From: DASPXY01 sp038227745
Lineage (GTDB): Bacteria > Planctomycetota > Planctomycetia > Gemmatales > Gemmataceae
DNA length: 21,358 nt
Direction of reading: 5' to 3'
Assembly: GCA_038227745.1 (NCBI GenBank)
Contig: JBBRPS010000055.1
Location: forward strand, 1 to 21,358
Made by a program: the position numbers and the translations under genes. Positions 18,301 through 21,143 of the stretch are shown here, piece by piece. The notes below the pieces were generated by a model. That model ran no database searches. It was not told where the DNA came from and saw only the letters and a list, made by a program, of their open reading frames with translations. The number at the start of each line of letters is the position of its first letter. The first letter of the stretch is position 1.

Positions 18301-20600
18301 TCGCCGACTGAAAAGGCGTGCGGGGCCGTGGTCGTGATGGTGACGGTCGAGCCGGTCAAGGGGGCGATCCGGTCGACCGCGATGGCACCCCCCGGGGCGG
18401 CGGCAATGGTCGCGCTGGGGGCCTTGACGTGCAGGGCGGCCCCGGCCACGACCGTGGTCAGGCGCTGGGCGGTGTCGCCGATGCCGAGAATAAAGCCGCC
18501 GAGGGACTGGTTATTCTCGACGGTGATCCAACCCTGCTGGATGGTGGTCGTGCCCAGGTAGCTGTTGGCGACGGGGAGGATGAGCTGCCCCGGACCGACC
18601 TTGGTGAGGTTGCCGGTGGCGAGGGCGATGCCGTTGGTGATCGCCGGGACCACCGGAGCAGGGGGGCCCGACACCGTCAGGCTGTAATCGTGGGTGAAGT
18701 AGGTGTTGGTGTTCGACTGGTTCGGATCGGCTTCCACGCCGATGGCGGCGTTGTTGGTCGCGATGGTCCCGGCCCAGACGTTGATGCCGCTGAGGCTGTG
18801 CAGGGCGCCCGTGTTATTGATGCCGCTGCCGTGGAGGATGAGGGACTTGGTGACCGTCAACCCGAGCTGGGGCCCGTTGCCGTTCTGCCCCGTCACCGAG
18901 TCGATGGCCAGGTCGCGGCCGTGGGCTTTCTCGATGCCCGTATCGACCTGCAATTCCAGGGCGGCGTTGTTCTGGACGATGACGACGCCCGTGGCGACGG
19001 GCAAGTTGGAACCCAGGGCGTTGGAGTCGCGGATGTTGAGGGCGGCCATCTCGATGTCGGTCGTGCCGGCATACGTGTTGGCGTTGTTGAAGATGACGGT
19101 GCCGGCGTCCACCTTGGTGAGGGTGAAGGGCCCCGAGGGCGCGGCGACGTCGCCGATCACGCCGCTGATGGTCAGGCTGGCGCCGGTGATGGCGCCGATC
19201 CACACGTTCCGGCCGTTGGGAAACGGGCTGCCCAGGGTGATGTTGCCGGCCCAGGTGTTGTTGCCCTGGCGGCTGGTCAGCGCGCCGATGTTGGTGAACG
19301 GCAGGCCCGTGTTAAAATCGATGAACGGCAGGCCCGTGTTGGGGTCGATCAGCTTCTGGGTGACGGTGAGGCCATTGACGCCCATGCCGTTGAGGGTGAG
19401 CGGCTCGTCCTTGATCTCGAGGTCGGGACCGCCGTTGGCGTCCAGCTGGAGCGTCCCCACCTCGGTGGGGGTCTGGTTGACGATCGTGCCGTTGGCGGCG
19501 CTGGGGTTGCCGTTCAGCGGGGCGCCGAGGGCGAGCGAGTCGCGGATCGTCAGGATGCCGTTGTTGATCGTGGTGGTGCCGCGGTACGTGTTGCCGCCGG
19601 CGTGGCTGAGGATGACCTGGCCGACGCCCTCCTTGACGAGGCTCTGGCCGGCGCCCAGGTCGCTGATCTGGCCCTGGATGTCCAGGGAGTTGGCGGCCGA
19701 CCCGAGGGTGACGAAGGGCCCGTTGATGTCGAGCTGAATGTTGCCTTTCCAGACGTTGGTCCCCGAGACGTTCAGCAGGTCGCCGGGGTCGGTGATGCCG
19801 GGGCCGGTCCCGGGGCCGTTCAGGAGCAGCTGTTCCATCACGGGGTTACCCGGGCCGAGGTCCTTCACCTGGAGCTGGGAGTTGGTCCCCACGGTGGTGG
19901 GCGAGGTGGTGTCCCCGAGGGCCTTGGCGTTGGTGATGGTGACGATGCCGGCGGTGTTGCCGAGCTGGACCGGCCCGGTGAAGCCGCTGTTGTCGGCGGT
20001 CAGGATCAGCTGACCGGTCTGTTCCTTGGTCAGCGACGACAGGGTCGTGCCGCTGATGCGGCCGGAGATGGTCAGGTCGGCCCCGGGGTTGATGGTGAAG
20101 AACTGATCGGAGCCGGGGGGACCGCCCAGCGTGACGTCCAGCGAGATGAGCTCGCTGGTGTCGTTGTTGCTGACGTTCACGAAGCCGCTCTTCTGCGTGG
20201 GGACGCCGAGCGTGAGGGGCTTGCCGCCCAGGGTGTAGTTACTGCCGGAAATCGTGATCGAGTTGAACGTGACCGCCGTGAACAGGGGATTGCTGGGGGG
20301 GGGCACCAGGTTATTGTTCGTGGTCCGCTGCAAGGCCGTGACCGGGAAGACGAGGTCGTCGAGGGAGGCCGGGTCGCCCGTCGGCGCTATGAGAGTCGGG
20401 CCGAGACTGTTCGTCCAGTTGTTCGGATTGCTCCAATCCTTTTGAGCGGGGCCGCCGAGGCCGGTCCAGGTGAACGTGATGGTGGGAGTGACACGACTCT
20501 CCAGCGGTTCCACGCCCAGGCGGCGGCTCGGCCTCCGTGTCGTTTTGCCCTGGGGACGGAAGAAGGAACGCAGCCAGCGGGTCCAGGAGAACGAAGCCAT
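3348..20600 (-). CDS. Giant mosaic surface protein, copy B (5750 residues)
   Basis: One uninterrupted frame from ATG at 20600 to TAG at 3348-3350, with AAGAGGGG seven bases before the start. Domain order by residue: basic leader and EPLESRVTP (31-39); beta-helix block I with about six autotransporter-associated repeats (~40-1520); Asp-box beta-propeller (~1521-2770); beta-helix block II with about six repeats (~2771-4205); eleven Ig-like repeats (~4210-5318); about eight DUF4214 units (~5321-5748). Eleven copies of a ~100-residue module are spread through residues 962-3745. There is no classical hydrophobic signal peptide, no C-terminal autotransporter barrel and no obvious membrane anchor. 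It is most likely exported and surface-associated, acting as an adhesin or structural layer protein (inference). No catalytic function can be assigned: Asp-box propellers occur in sialidases but also in many non-enzymes. It has its own promoter and is a tandem paralogue of copy A. Confidence 0.92.
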   Translation of the reverse strand: MASFSWTRWLRSFFRPQGKTTRRPSRRLGVEPLESRVTPTITFTWTGLGGPAQKDWSNPNNWTNSLGPTLIAPTGDPASLDDLVFPVTALQRTTNNNLVPPPSNPLFTAVTFNSITISGSNYTLGGKPLTLGVPTQKSGFVNVSNNDTSELISLDVTLGGPPGSDQFFTINPGADLTISGRISGTTLSSLTKEQTGQLILTADNSGFTGPVQLGNTAGIVTITNAKALGDTTSPTTVGTNSQLQVKDLGPGNPVMEQLLLNGPGTGPGITDPGDLLNVSGTNVWKGNIQLDINGPFVTLGSAANSLDIQGQISDLGAGQSLVKEGVGQVILSHAGGNTYRGTTTINNGILTIRDSLALGAPLNGNPSAANGTIVNQTPTEVGTLQLDANGGPDLEIKDEPLTLNGMGVNGLTVTQKLIDPNTGLPFIDFNTGLPFTNIGALTSRQGNNTWAGNITLGSPFPNGRNVWIGAITGASLTISGVIGDVAAPSGPFTLTKVDAGTVIFNNANTYAGTTDIEMAALNIRDSNALGSNLPVATGVVIVQNNAALELQVDTGIEKAHGRDLAIDSVTGQNGNGPQLGLTVTKSLILHGSGINNTGALHSLSGINVWAGTIATNNAAIGVEADPNQSNTNTYFTHDYSLTVSGPPAPVVPAITNGIALATGNLTKVGPGQLILPVANSYLGTTTIQQGWITVENNQSLGGFILGIGDTAQRLTTVVAGAALHVKAPSATIAAAPGGAIAVDRIAPLTGSTVTITTTAPHAFSVGEMIVVSGVGVAGYNGTFAVTSVPTSTTFTYFNPMTGLAASGGGGVLAPSLNIVENLVLAGNGIAHPFPLINQKGALMNLGGTNTIGGPNNNRSSDIFLNGVAGIGVEQLGPNPTSELALTAAVADFNGITGGGISKYGSQRLDLQGFGSYTGTVTVSEGVLRAQNNTALGTATTGTAGGIETYTATTTSVGPGIAEAQSLTVSGALGNFQLMFTDAQGKTDTTVPLPSNVTATALQNALNALTNIGGGVRFVAVNLVGNIYTITFLGNLAGTNLAPLVALTDPGVNVTVATLLDGNGSALDLQSSVPTNNGGIATGLGIWNEHLFLNSPGTSEVQKLTPGGLLGSFTLTFTDPAGNSATTGTLGAASPTLAADIQTALNGLATIGGEGGSVLVSQTGNVYTVTFSGTLAGRNLLALVATPSAGTTVAVAAVVAGEAPLTALSSDNLWHGPVTLVSNSTVQVKPNARLTLFGTIDDISTQALTQVGASDMQTLGLSALSGMFALAFNGQSTMPLDASSAFLADDVQTALNNLSTIKNVGGSVTVTQSGTVLTITFAGTLGGFSQPLLVFTGVSGGLTGSVSANSGELALAGTNTYRGTTFVNQGILLLENSLALGSPGVQEVQTLTLAGSSGTFTLTFNGQTTGPLDVTSPTLAADVQNALNALPSIGGVGGSVTVSSPTGGIVLTVTFIGSLTGFNQPTLVATPTAGLTVTVGTLVDGAGGTTVANGASIELEGSLSIAGEPLRLQGQGAAATSTVPAGWFNIGPAPINNGQTQGNEAVAGRVTGVAVDPSDTKVIYIATAGGGAWKTRNGGLTWEQLFDSSPVQRLYVPSTSGMIMLTFNAATTGPLDLAAPTLATDIQNALNGLSTIGGLSPLAGRVTVTRSTTNPLVFTIAFGGALSATQPLLITGLGVGTTASPTITDVTPVLYTGAIAVDPHDPRIIYLGTGEANNAADSFYGTGVYQSKDSGKTWTLLTTADGFNPLFGLAVTKIVVDPGPFDNIIGGFKNTTATGTIYVATSNQVTNAPVTATPPTPGVYRYTESLSYTQVQTLTVPNLNGGTFTLSFKGSTTGPIALTTPPSVASQIQTALNSATFASIGGSGGSVVVTFSTINPLVYSIAFEGSLLAQPFPPGFPVKGTNFSTQTSLPLNPPLLTATGSGLAVPDPVVSPGTPWVNLTGTTTFGRLTLSGQTGALPVGTRGPGPDDDFRIGFPQASATWSDLTLAYFDNTTPPTGTPPSPGFPGRPGQTFSVPVLYASLGIGTGNINNAVFRTENPNFAPAKNIATAWNIGDPGVPLDEIESITIAPPAGGPFQLTFNGFNTIPLSGSISAAALKAALDSLASIGGIGGGVIVTLISSNVVQNVFNVEFIGSLANSPQNPFTVIGASPKVTIGQVQAGAGFDTRTAGEFPAGPFFAFPPRNGNIKITVFVAPNPLSTPFFPLNPTFNQVTLYAAVTVPDLPFPGGFPNTHGQLLEIDKSTDGGKTWAPVTLPPNYMANQGQYDSTISIIPDAAKDANQVIVGGHESPAGSHLNQLYMTSDGGTTWNPISLSVSGTNGPHTSQHALAVVIDPTTGQSISVIAGNDGGVSRFDLGGASWTDINGNLAITQFNGAAVDPTNLSSAFGSSRFNGVEAFTGSQAWKQDDISSTTFNDAGVVHVDPQNPSNVYYVQSNSPLELPVLGALSSNLRASSDGGTTWKTILTLPPPNTIPLLSARYFPFVLDSINTSRLVVGGVSLFGGAGSVSLLESLAGVASTPADFKSLNAPLATVSALALATFQGNFVLDSIPVLPIGSPPTGFPQVKDRLSNTYDPDTIYITNGTNIRVTKNRGVSWNVPAAGDVRDIPDLLNPGFSLSSINDLEVDPRNRDTVFAVRNTFDSSGRKVFVSTNAAANAGPNAGLGKSWTDITFNLPDLPVWKLVIDPRTGDVYIGDDAGVYQLQGTALNAFLASLQPGGPPLLNPPVWQRFGSGLANVQVKDLVLNLTTNTLTAGTYGRSMYQLFLEPPPPGTVPIVGALRAVSGSSVWTGPVQLVGDATHPVGIGANGTQALQNGLAAAQLNILGTISDASAGNNAKLVKVGEGDVILSGTNTYSGVTDIAEGQLVVHNTRALGLSVEVQKVTVTGTTGTFTLNFKGQITSQLNAGDPNLAANMQTALNALPTIGGAGGFVTVTQSGSVFTVIFGGTLAVGDQPQLTAAIASGTVVVSVGTDRNGGGNTVVEDGAALALQSDLELEPVTLNGDGILFNNHYQGALRNVSNFNTYTGTITLGQPTGGAPPPTANAITVGVDSGTSLTIGTKPGILLGTGTITDAGTTKSLIKELSGTLILASANNIGGLVEVNQGALQIQHAGALGGTGKGTDVFDGAQLQLQTPTVGPLANQPVVVVGEPLTLSGTGIFNTGALLDTGGSNAWNGPITLVRNAVELLPAASPLTFMTNPGTTIAIGTANVGDTLTIGGPIDENKSDFTIGLFFGLTKVGVGRVTLATSDSTLDATLVPYAGVTTVVAGALRIQDAGALGDPGQGTVVQAGGALELDSAPSSLGTFAVAGEALSINGSGVPQVQTVTVTGAFNLTFNGQTTGALPIGAPASSVQQALNTLSSIGGIGGSVMVTQSGNVYTILFGGALAQVTGAQPQLTAAGVGGGSAVVATVQAGGLGALRNVTGSNVWGGSITLLNDPTVALNPTLASNFAAIGVDPATRLTAQGVIQDPSEIQVVTVTGASGTFTLTFKGQTTDPTAHLLDVTSASLAADIQSALNALSSIGGAGGSVTVTQGTGVSPKVFTVTFGGSLAQSNQPQITATAGAGLAVVTTTQREGPASPAPAADLYKFGTGTLVFQNANTYGGTTNVNSGILNIQHSQALGTSLGLPIVPTSPPSPAPPLGEEQTITVTGASGTFTLTFGGKTTGTLDIQHPPAQLATEIEAALNGLSSINSIGAVKVTPGTGTSSNVFTVDFIGNLSFLDQPQLTSGGTPGVSAAVATVRDGSKGTVVQSGATLQVQNNITVLTESLTLNGTGFNNAGALENVSGNNAFSGPPNLPITLASNVSVNVDGAGDLLTISQAIGESAPGGFGVTKIGPGTLLYDQGTPTSANTYTGLTQVNEGTLKLNKSGAPAFRGNLTIGDALGGPATVQWLSANQVPDTAAVFVQRDGTLDLNGQTDTIGPLTITDGVALTGAGQLTVASLTMTGGTFNTNAVGKLILNGDVVATSDATGTATITGSGMVSLNGATRTFTVADGPQAVDLRVTSGAVIAGIGAEGLTKAGPGRMEIDSASAYTGLTTIAAGDLQVDGKVGNVALTGGTLSGKGGTGTQQVGTITGAPPTTPAVGTVNPGDNGSAVLSGILHSSTVLWGSGTTFFVNLNDSSPPNPIAGLDYDQLFVNGDITLGGATLTGLAGPSVQLGDKFTIIQTSGGTVKGTFAPAAVVFLGPSKFTIDYSDPTKVVLTKVIANATVATTPSLPSPSPYGADVMFTATLTPETGATVPPSGTVTFTLGGTLSLTSNPILLVNGMATFDPATDALGGMPLPLGTYTIDVSYIGDANFGPANAPQITQAVQQAPTTVTITTSPTSPGYGQPVIVTAAVAPVTATLPGATAISGTVTFTIDNVVQSPPSTLIGRQASISLPPLAVGTKHTVIAVYSGDGNYQGSGSSSNPPFTFTVGKNNAVPLPAASPTAGAFGQGVVFSVTIPSAPNGAAPTGTVTFYDGAILAANMLGQTTALSGGSATLPAISMLATGTHQIFVTYSGDGNYAATNNSASPLAFVVSADATSTVLSTPAATAAIGQTVTFTAIVTNTTSGTSTAPVGTVTFTIDGTVPPGGMVNVSPGTTAGTATAAFSTSSLPKGPHTIVATFNGSANFAASLASNTVTVTILSGANVGISTPTNPSTFGQSVTYTVNVTAAGGASGTPTGTVTLLVDGSLVGGTTQTLSSGQATITVSTIPGGAHQVSARYSGDALFAQADASPPVMQTVIAASTSTTVGSTATTSIFGATVTLTAAVANTSNLPMPPTPNSGKVTFLDVFNGSSTSLGQGDLNGSGVASLPVNNLSVGTHTIKAHFEGTANFSPSDSMNVVTVTVNPAATSTSIISDRNPAVFGQAVNFIATVTAISSPGTPAGTVTFTVDSLAPFSRPLDGTGNAVLSLSNLSAGGHTVTASYDGNGNFTGSPGNTVNQTILQAATSTMVSSSLNPASFGQTVNFVATVTSTTPATPDGTVTFTVDNVPQSPSVTLDASGHATLSLNNLSLGGHTVTASYDGNTNFTGSSGNTVTETIKQAGTSTALSSSANPSIVGQPVTFIATITSFAVPDGTVTFTVDGVTQPKATLNGGKATLTVATFTLGAHTVTAGYDGNANFAASGPTALTQQVLNASATSIASSANPSVFGQPVVFTATIVAATGSGTPTGTVTFVVDNTARAPVSVNSSGQASITLNNLIVGSHTVTANYSGDGTFAPSSPTVPVTQTVNTVATTLTLTASSDTVSTGQPVTLTVKVTAANPSTAIPTGSVVFVVDGITQPPVPLNADGVATLTLNGLAMGGHTVTASYPGGGGFQASPPLTNPVRVSVINFQGSPIQVWVNQFYLDVLGRPVDPTGLAFWSDKLEADISSNPIAARAAVAQQIEASDEFRTNLILKLYKELLGRTPDLNDLNFQLNFLRGGGTIERLKADFLSSPEYFLRGGRMDFGVYTEAVYEYVLGHAADTMAQQFWISYLQSHTRTDMALSIATSPEAYGLFVRLQYQTLLHRLPEGGTAPNPWFVALTQGARDEAVTAGIASSDEYFTRLVPEHNTQQQDIRWLGHIYQDMLGRNIDVAGQNFWSNNLEHGFGHLNVTFLIANSGEFRTHEINQTYQKLLRRPADALGLSDALGRLGSGGTLEQVKAIIMGSPEYFFGHSGTPASFLNSVYQDALGRTVDQAGLTFWGQRLAMGESRTDVALEILTGIDGLEAVVQSYYLQTLKRSADPVGQAYFAGLIQSGIPDELVVANLVATKEYYVKNSNS
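3351..4640 (-). other. DUF4214 array (C terminus of copy B)
   Basis: Residues ~5321-5750. About eight helical units follow the pattern YxxxLGRxxDxxGxxFW, for example FYLDVLGRPVDPTGLAFW and IYQDMLGRNIDVAGQNFW, alternating with segments such as IxxSxEF/YF. DUF4214 occurs at the ends of large extracellular bacterial proteins, including cyanobacterial and proteobacterial surface proteins. A role in surface association is plausible but unproven. This array and the adjoining Ig repeats have no counterpart in the visible part of copy A. Confidence 0.85.
4645..7974 (-). other. Array of eleven bacterial Ig-like repeats
   Basis: Residues ~4210-5318. Each unit of about 90-106 residues has an FGQxVxFTATV segment, then GTVTFTVDG, and ends in GxHTVTASYxGDxNFxxS. 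FGQ-type strands lie near plus-strand positions 7930, 7605, 7290, 6977, 6658, 6359, 6040, 5750, 5457, 5187 and 4891. They fit the Ig-like repeat family of extracellular stalks and adhesins (Big_3_5 type). The units toward the C terminus look more alike than the first two, which suggests expansion of the array from that side. Confidence 0.85.
9366..9671 (-). repeat. Inserted module B-11
   Basis: Residues ~3644-3745, from EEQTITVTG to TVRDG. It lies between QHSQALG, followed by a Pro-rich linker, and KGTVVQSGATLQVQ. The central segment reads ALNGLSSINSIGAVKVT, without the double Gly of the other copies. Confidence 0.8.
9870..10184 (-). repeat. Inserted module B-10
   Basis: Residues ~3473-3577, from EIQVVTVTG to TTQREG. 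It has a small insertion (DPTAHL) in the NGQTTG turn. It lies between VIQDPS and the LYKFGTGTLVF strand, the same site type as B-3. Confidence 0.8.
10353..10637 (-). repeat. Inserted module B-9
   Basis: Residues ~3322-3416, from QVQTVTVTG to VQAGG. It is slightly short at the start, lacking the ASGT of other copies. It lies between LSINGSG and GALRNVTGSNVWGG, the same site type as B-2. Confidence 0.82.
11667..11966 (-). repeat. Inserted module B-8
   Basis: Residues ~2879-2978, from EVQKVTVTG to RNGGG. It lies between HNTRALG and TVVEDGAALALQ. A run of nine identical bases (11667-11675) codes for the Gly residues at its end. Confidence 0.82.
14106..14411 (-). repeat. Inserted module B-7 (inside propeller)
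   Basis: Residues ~2064-2165, from EIESITIAP to VQAGAG. It carries FQLTFNGFNTIPL and LASIGGIGGGVIVT. It lies between WNIGDPGVPLD and FDTRTAGEFPAG in the propeller. Confidence 0.75.
14898..15164 (-). repeat. Inserted module B-6 (inside propeller)
   Basis: Residues ~1813-1901, from QVQTLTVPN to GFPV. It lies after VYRYTESLSY, with TFTLSFKGSTTGPIALTTPP and ASIGGSGGSVVVT inside it. Its end is less sharply defined than in other copies. Confidence 0.72.
15537..15836 (-). repeat. Inserted module B-5 (inside propeller)
   Basis: Residues ~1589-1688, from PVQRLYVPS to PTITDV. It interrupts the propeller between WEQLFDSS (just after the first Asp box) and LYTGAIAVDP, the start of the next blade strand. 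The flanks read as continuous propeller sequence once the module is removed. Confidence 0.8.
16149..16445 (-). repeat. Inserted module B-4
   Basis: Residues ~1386-1484, from EVQTLTLAG to LVDGAG. This is a near-consensus copy, with FTLTFNGQTTGPLDVTSPTL and ALNALPSIGGVGGSVTV. It lies between ENSLALG and TTVANGASIELEG, the same site type as B-1, B-8 and B-11. Confidence 0.82.
16557..16841 (-). repeat. Inserted module B-3
   Basis: Residues ~1254-1348, from DMQTLGLSA to GSVSAN. It separates a LFGTIDDIS strand from LALAGTNTYRG, so it splits a beta-helix unit just before the NTYRG turn. Module B-10 sits at a similar place. Confidence 0.75.
16998..17306 (-). repeat. Inserted module B-2
   Basis: Residues ~1099-1201, from EVQKLTPGG to VVAGE. 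It lies between HLFLNSPG and PLTALSSDNLW, that is between the LTLNGxG strand and the GALxNxSGxNxW strand of a beta-helix unit. Module B-9 occupies the same kind of site. Confidence 0.78.
17412..17717 (-). repeat. Inserted module B-1
   Basis: Residues ~962-1063, from EAQSLTVSG to LLDGNG. It lies between a beta-helix strand ending NTALG and the strand SALDLQ. This is the position of module A-1 in copy A. It is a divergent copy, with TDAQGKTDTT instead of the usual NGQTTG. Confidence 0.75.
18175..18390 (-). other. ~72-residue segment present in copy B, absent from copy A
   Basis: Residues ~737-808, with APHAFSVGEMIVVSGVGV, YNGTFAVTSVPTSTTFTY and LAASGGG. It sits between ALHVK and NIVENLVL, where copy A has only a short Pro/Thr linker. 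The pattern xHxxxVGxxVxVSG...YNGTFxVT...TTFTY recurs in unrelated bacterial and phage structural proteins (family knowledge, not checked here). It is a second kind of inserted module. Confidence 0.65.
19296..19349. repeat. Two 27-bp tandem units in copy B
   Basis: Units 19296-19322 and 19323-19349 differ only in a block of four bases (AAAA versus GGGG). They encode NTGLPF twice, in DPNTGLPFIDFNTGLPF. Copy A has a shorter, different sequence here, so the duplication arose after the genes diverged. Confidence 0.8.
20484..20510 (-). other. N-terminal motif EPLESRVTP of copy B
   Basis: Residues 31-39, after the basic leader WTRWLRSFFRPQGK and RRPSRR. It matches ERLECRVTP in copy A. The region before it lacks a hydrophobic run long enough for a standard signal peptide, so this segment is the best candidate for the export or processing signal (inference). 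Confidence 0.65.
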
Positions 20601-20607
20601 GAAACAA

Positions 20608-20615
20608 CCCCTCTT
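20608..20615 (-). promoter_or_regulatory. Ribosome-binding site of copy B
   Basis: AAGAGGGG on the coding strand, seven bases (TTGTTTC) before the ATG at 20600. It supports this start, as does the match to copy A from the first codon onward. Confidence 0.75.
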
Positions 20616-20686
20616 GGCGGGTAATTGAGGTGGGTCGGGTTTCCTGAGGACGGCAATCGAGACGCTTCAATTGCGGAATATCGAAC

Positions 20687-20705
20687 CCCGGGTTCACGAC
20701 CCGGG
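20687..20705. repeat. Leader inverted repeat (CCCGGG arms)
   Basis: Two CCCGGG blocks, each itself a palindrome, flank seven bases and could pair as a six-base stem in the transcript. No T run follows. Function unknown. Confidence 0.3.
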
Positions 20706-20730
20706 AAGTGCTTTCGGACGATTTTTCAGG

Positions 20731-20757
20731 CACCGGCCGCTTTGTCGGCGCCCGGTG
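20731..20757. repeat. Leader inverted repeat (CACCGG/CCGGTG)
   Basis: CACCGG at 20731-20736 pairs with CCGGTG at 20752-20757, with further partial pairing inside. On the coding strand it is followed by CTGAAAAATC rather than a T run, so it is a leader hairpin at most and not a terminator. Confidence 0.3.
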
Positions 20758-20983
20758 TGTTTCACGCCCGCGCGGACGACGAGAAGGGCCCGGCGGGGGC
20801 CTGACTGTCGCCGCTCGCTGGGGGAGTGAGGGACGATTCTCCAGGGAGTTATAGGGTCGCCTGTCCTGGCGGAAACGGGCCCCTACTTCTGAGATACCTC
20901 AGCGTCCGTACAAAGTTTCGGCATCCGGGGGAAGTTGCCCCCACTCTCTTGCCGAACCAGGGGCAAATTACCCATGGTGAAAG

Positions 20984-21013
20984 GACGGAAGAAACCGACA
21001 AACCTCACAGGAA
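20984..21013 (-). promoter_or_regulatory. Conserved leader box, copy B
   Basis: It is the counterpart of 2955-2983, matching at 26 positions with one extra base, in an otherwise diverged leader. It lies about 102 bases downstream of the -10 box. Confidence 0.5.
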
Positions 21014-21114
21014 CGGACCTCAAGGGAGAAGAGGGAGCGGCCAGTCCACTTATGCGGCGCACTTCACGATGGGGGAGTGAAGGCTTCCGCTCGGCGTTGA
21101 AGGGAAGTAGCTGT

Positions 21115-21143
21115 AGTATCCCAGACGCCGGGAAAGTCGTCAA
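21115..21143 (-). promoter_or_regulatory. Sigma70-type promoter of copy B
   Basis: On the minus strand, TTGACG (21138-21143), a 17-base spacer and GATACT (21115-21120), followed by ACAGCTACTTC. It is identical in boxes and spacing to the copy A promoter at 3093-3121. Confidence 0.75.

Larger units (their letters stand above)
16041..20483 (-). other. Beta-helix block I (autotransporter-associated repeats)
   Basis: Residues ~40-1520. It contains about six units such as VKEGVGQVILSHAGGNTYRG and TKVGPGQLILPVANSYLG, interspersed with lines of the type LTLNGxGxxxxGALxNxSGxNxWxG. The first ~960 residues are collinear with copy A. Modules B-1 to B-4 and a separate ~72-residue insertion lie here. The block is expected to fold as a right-handed beta-helix, as for the family. 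Confidence 0.85.
20601..21108 (-). other. Long untranslated leader of copy B
   Basis: About 508 bases lie between the predicted transcription start (near 21108) and the ATG. Open frames on both strands here, including a 141-codon minus-strand one at 20883-21308 that runs through the promoter, show no recognisable protein and are judged non-coding. Inverted repeats at 20687-20705 and 20731-20757 and a box shared with copy A are the only structure seen. Confidence 0.55.

Noticed and set aside
3348..20600. Classical type V autotransporter
   Set aside because: The passenger-type repeats are present, but the C terminus is Ig-like plus DUF4214 with no barrel, and no extended signal peptide is seen.
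18318..20624. Plus-strand open frame of 768 codons (and similar ones at 902-1969, 13335-15032 and 16959-18311)
   Set aside because: Antisense shadows of copies A and B with the same biased composition, no recognisable domains and no ribosome-binding site.
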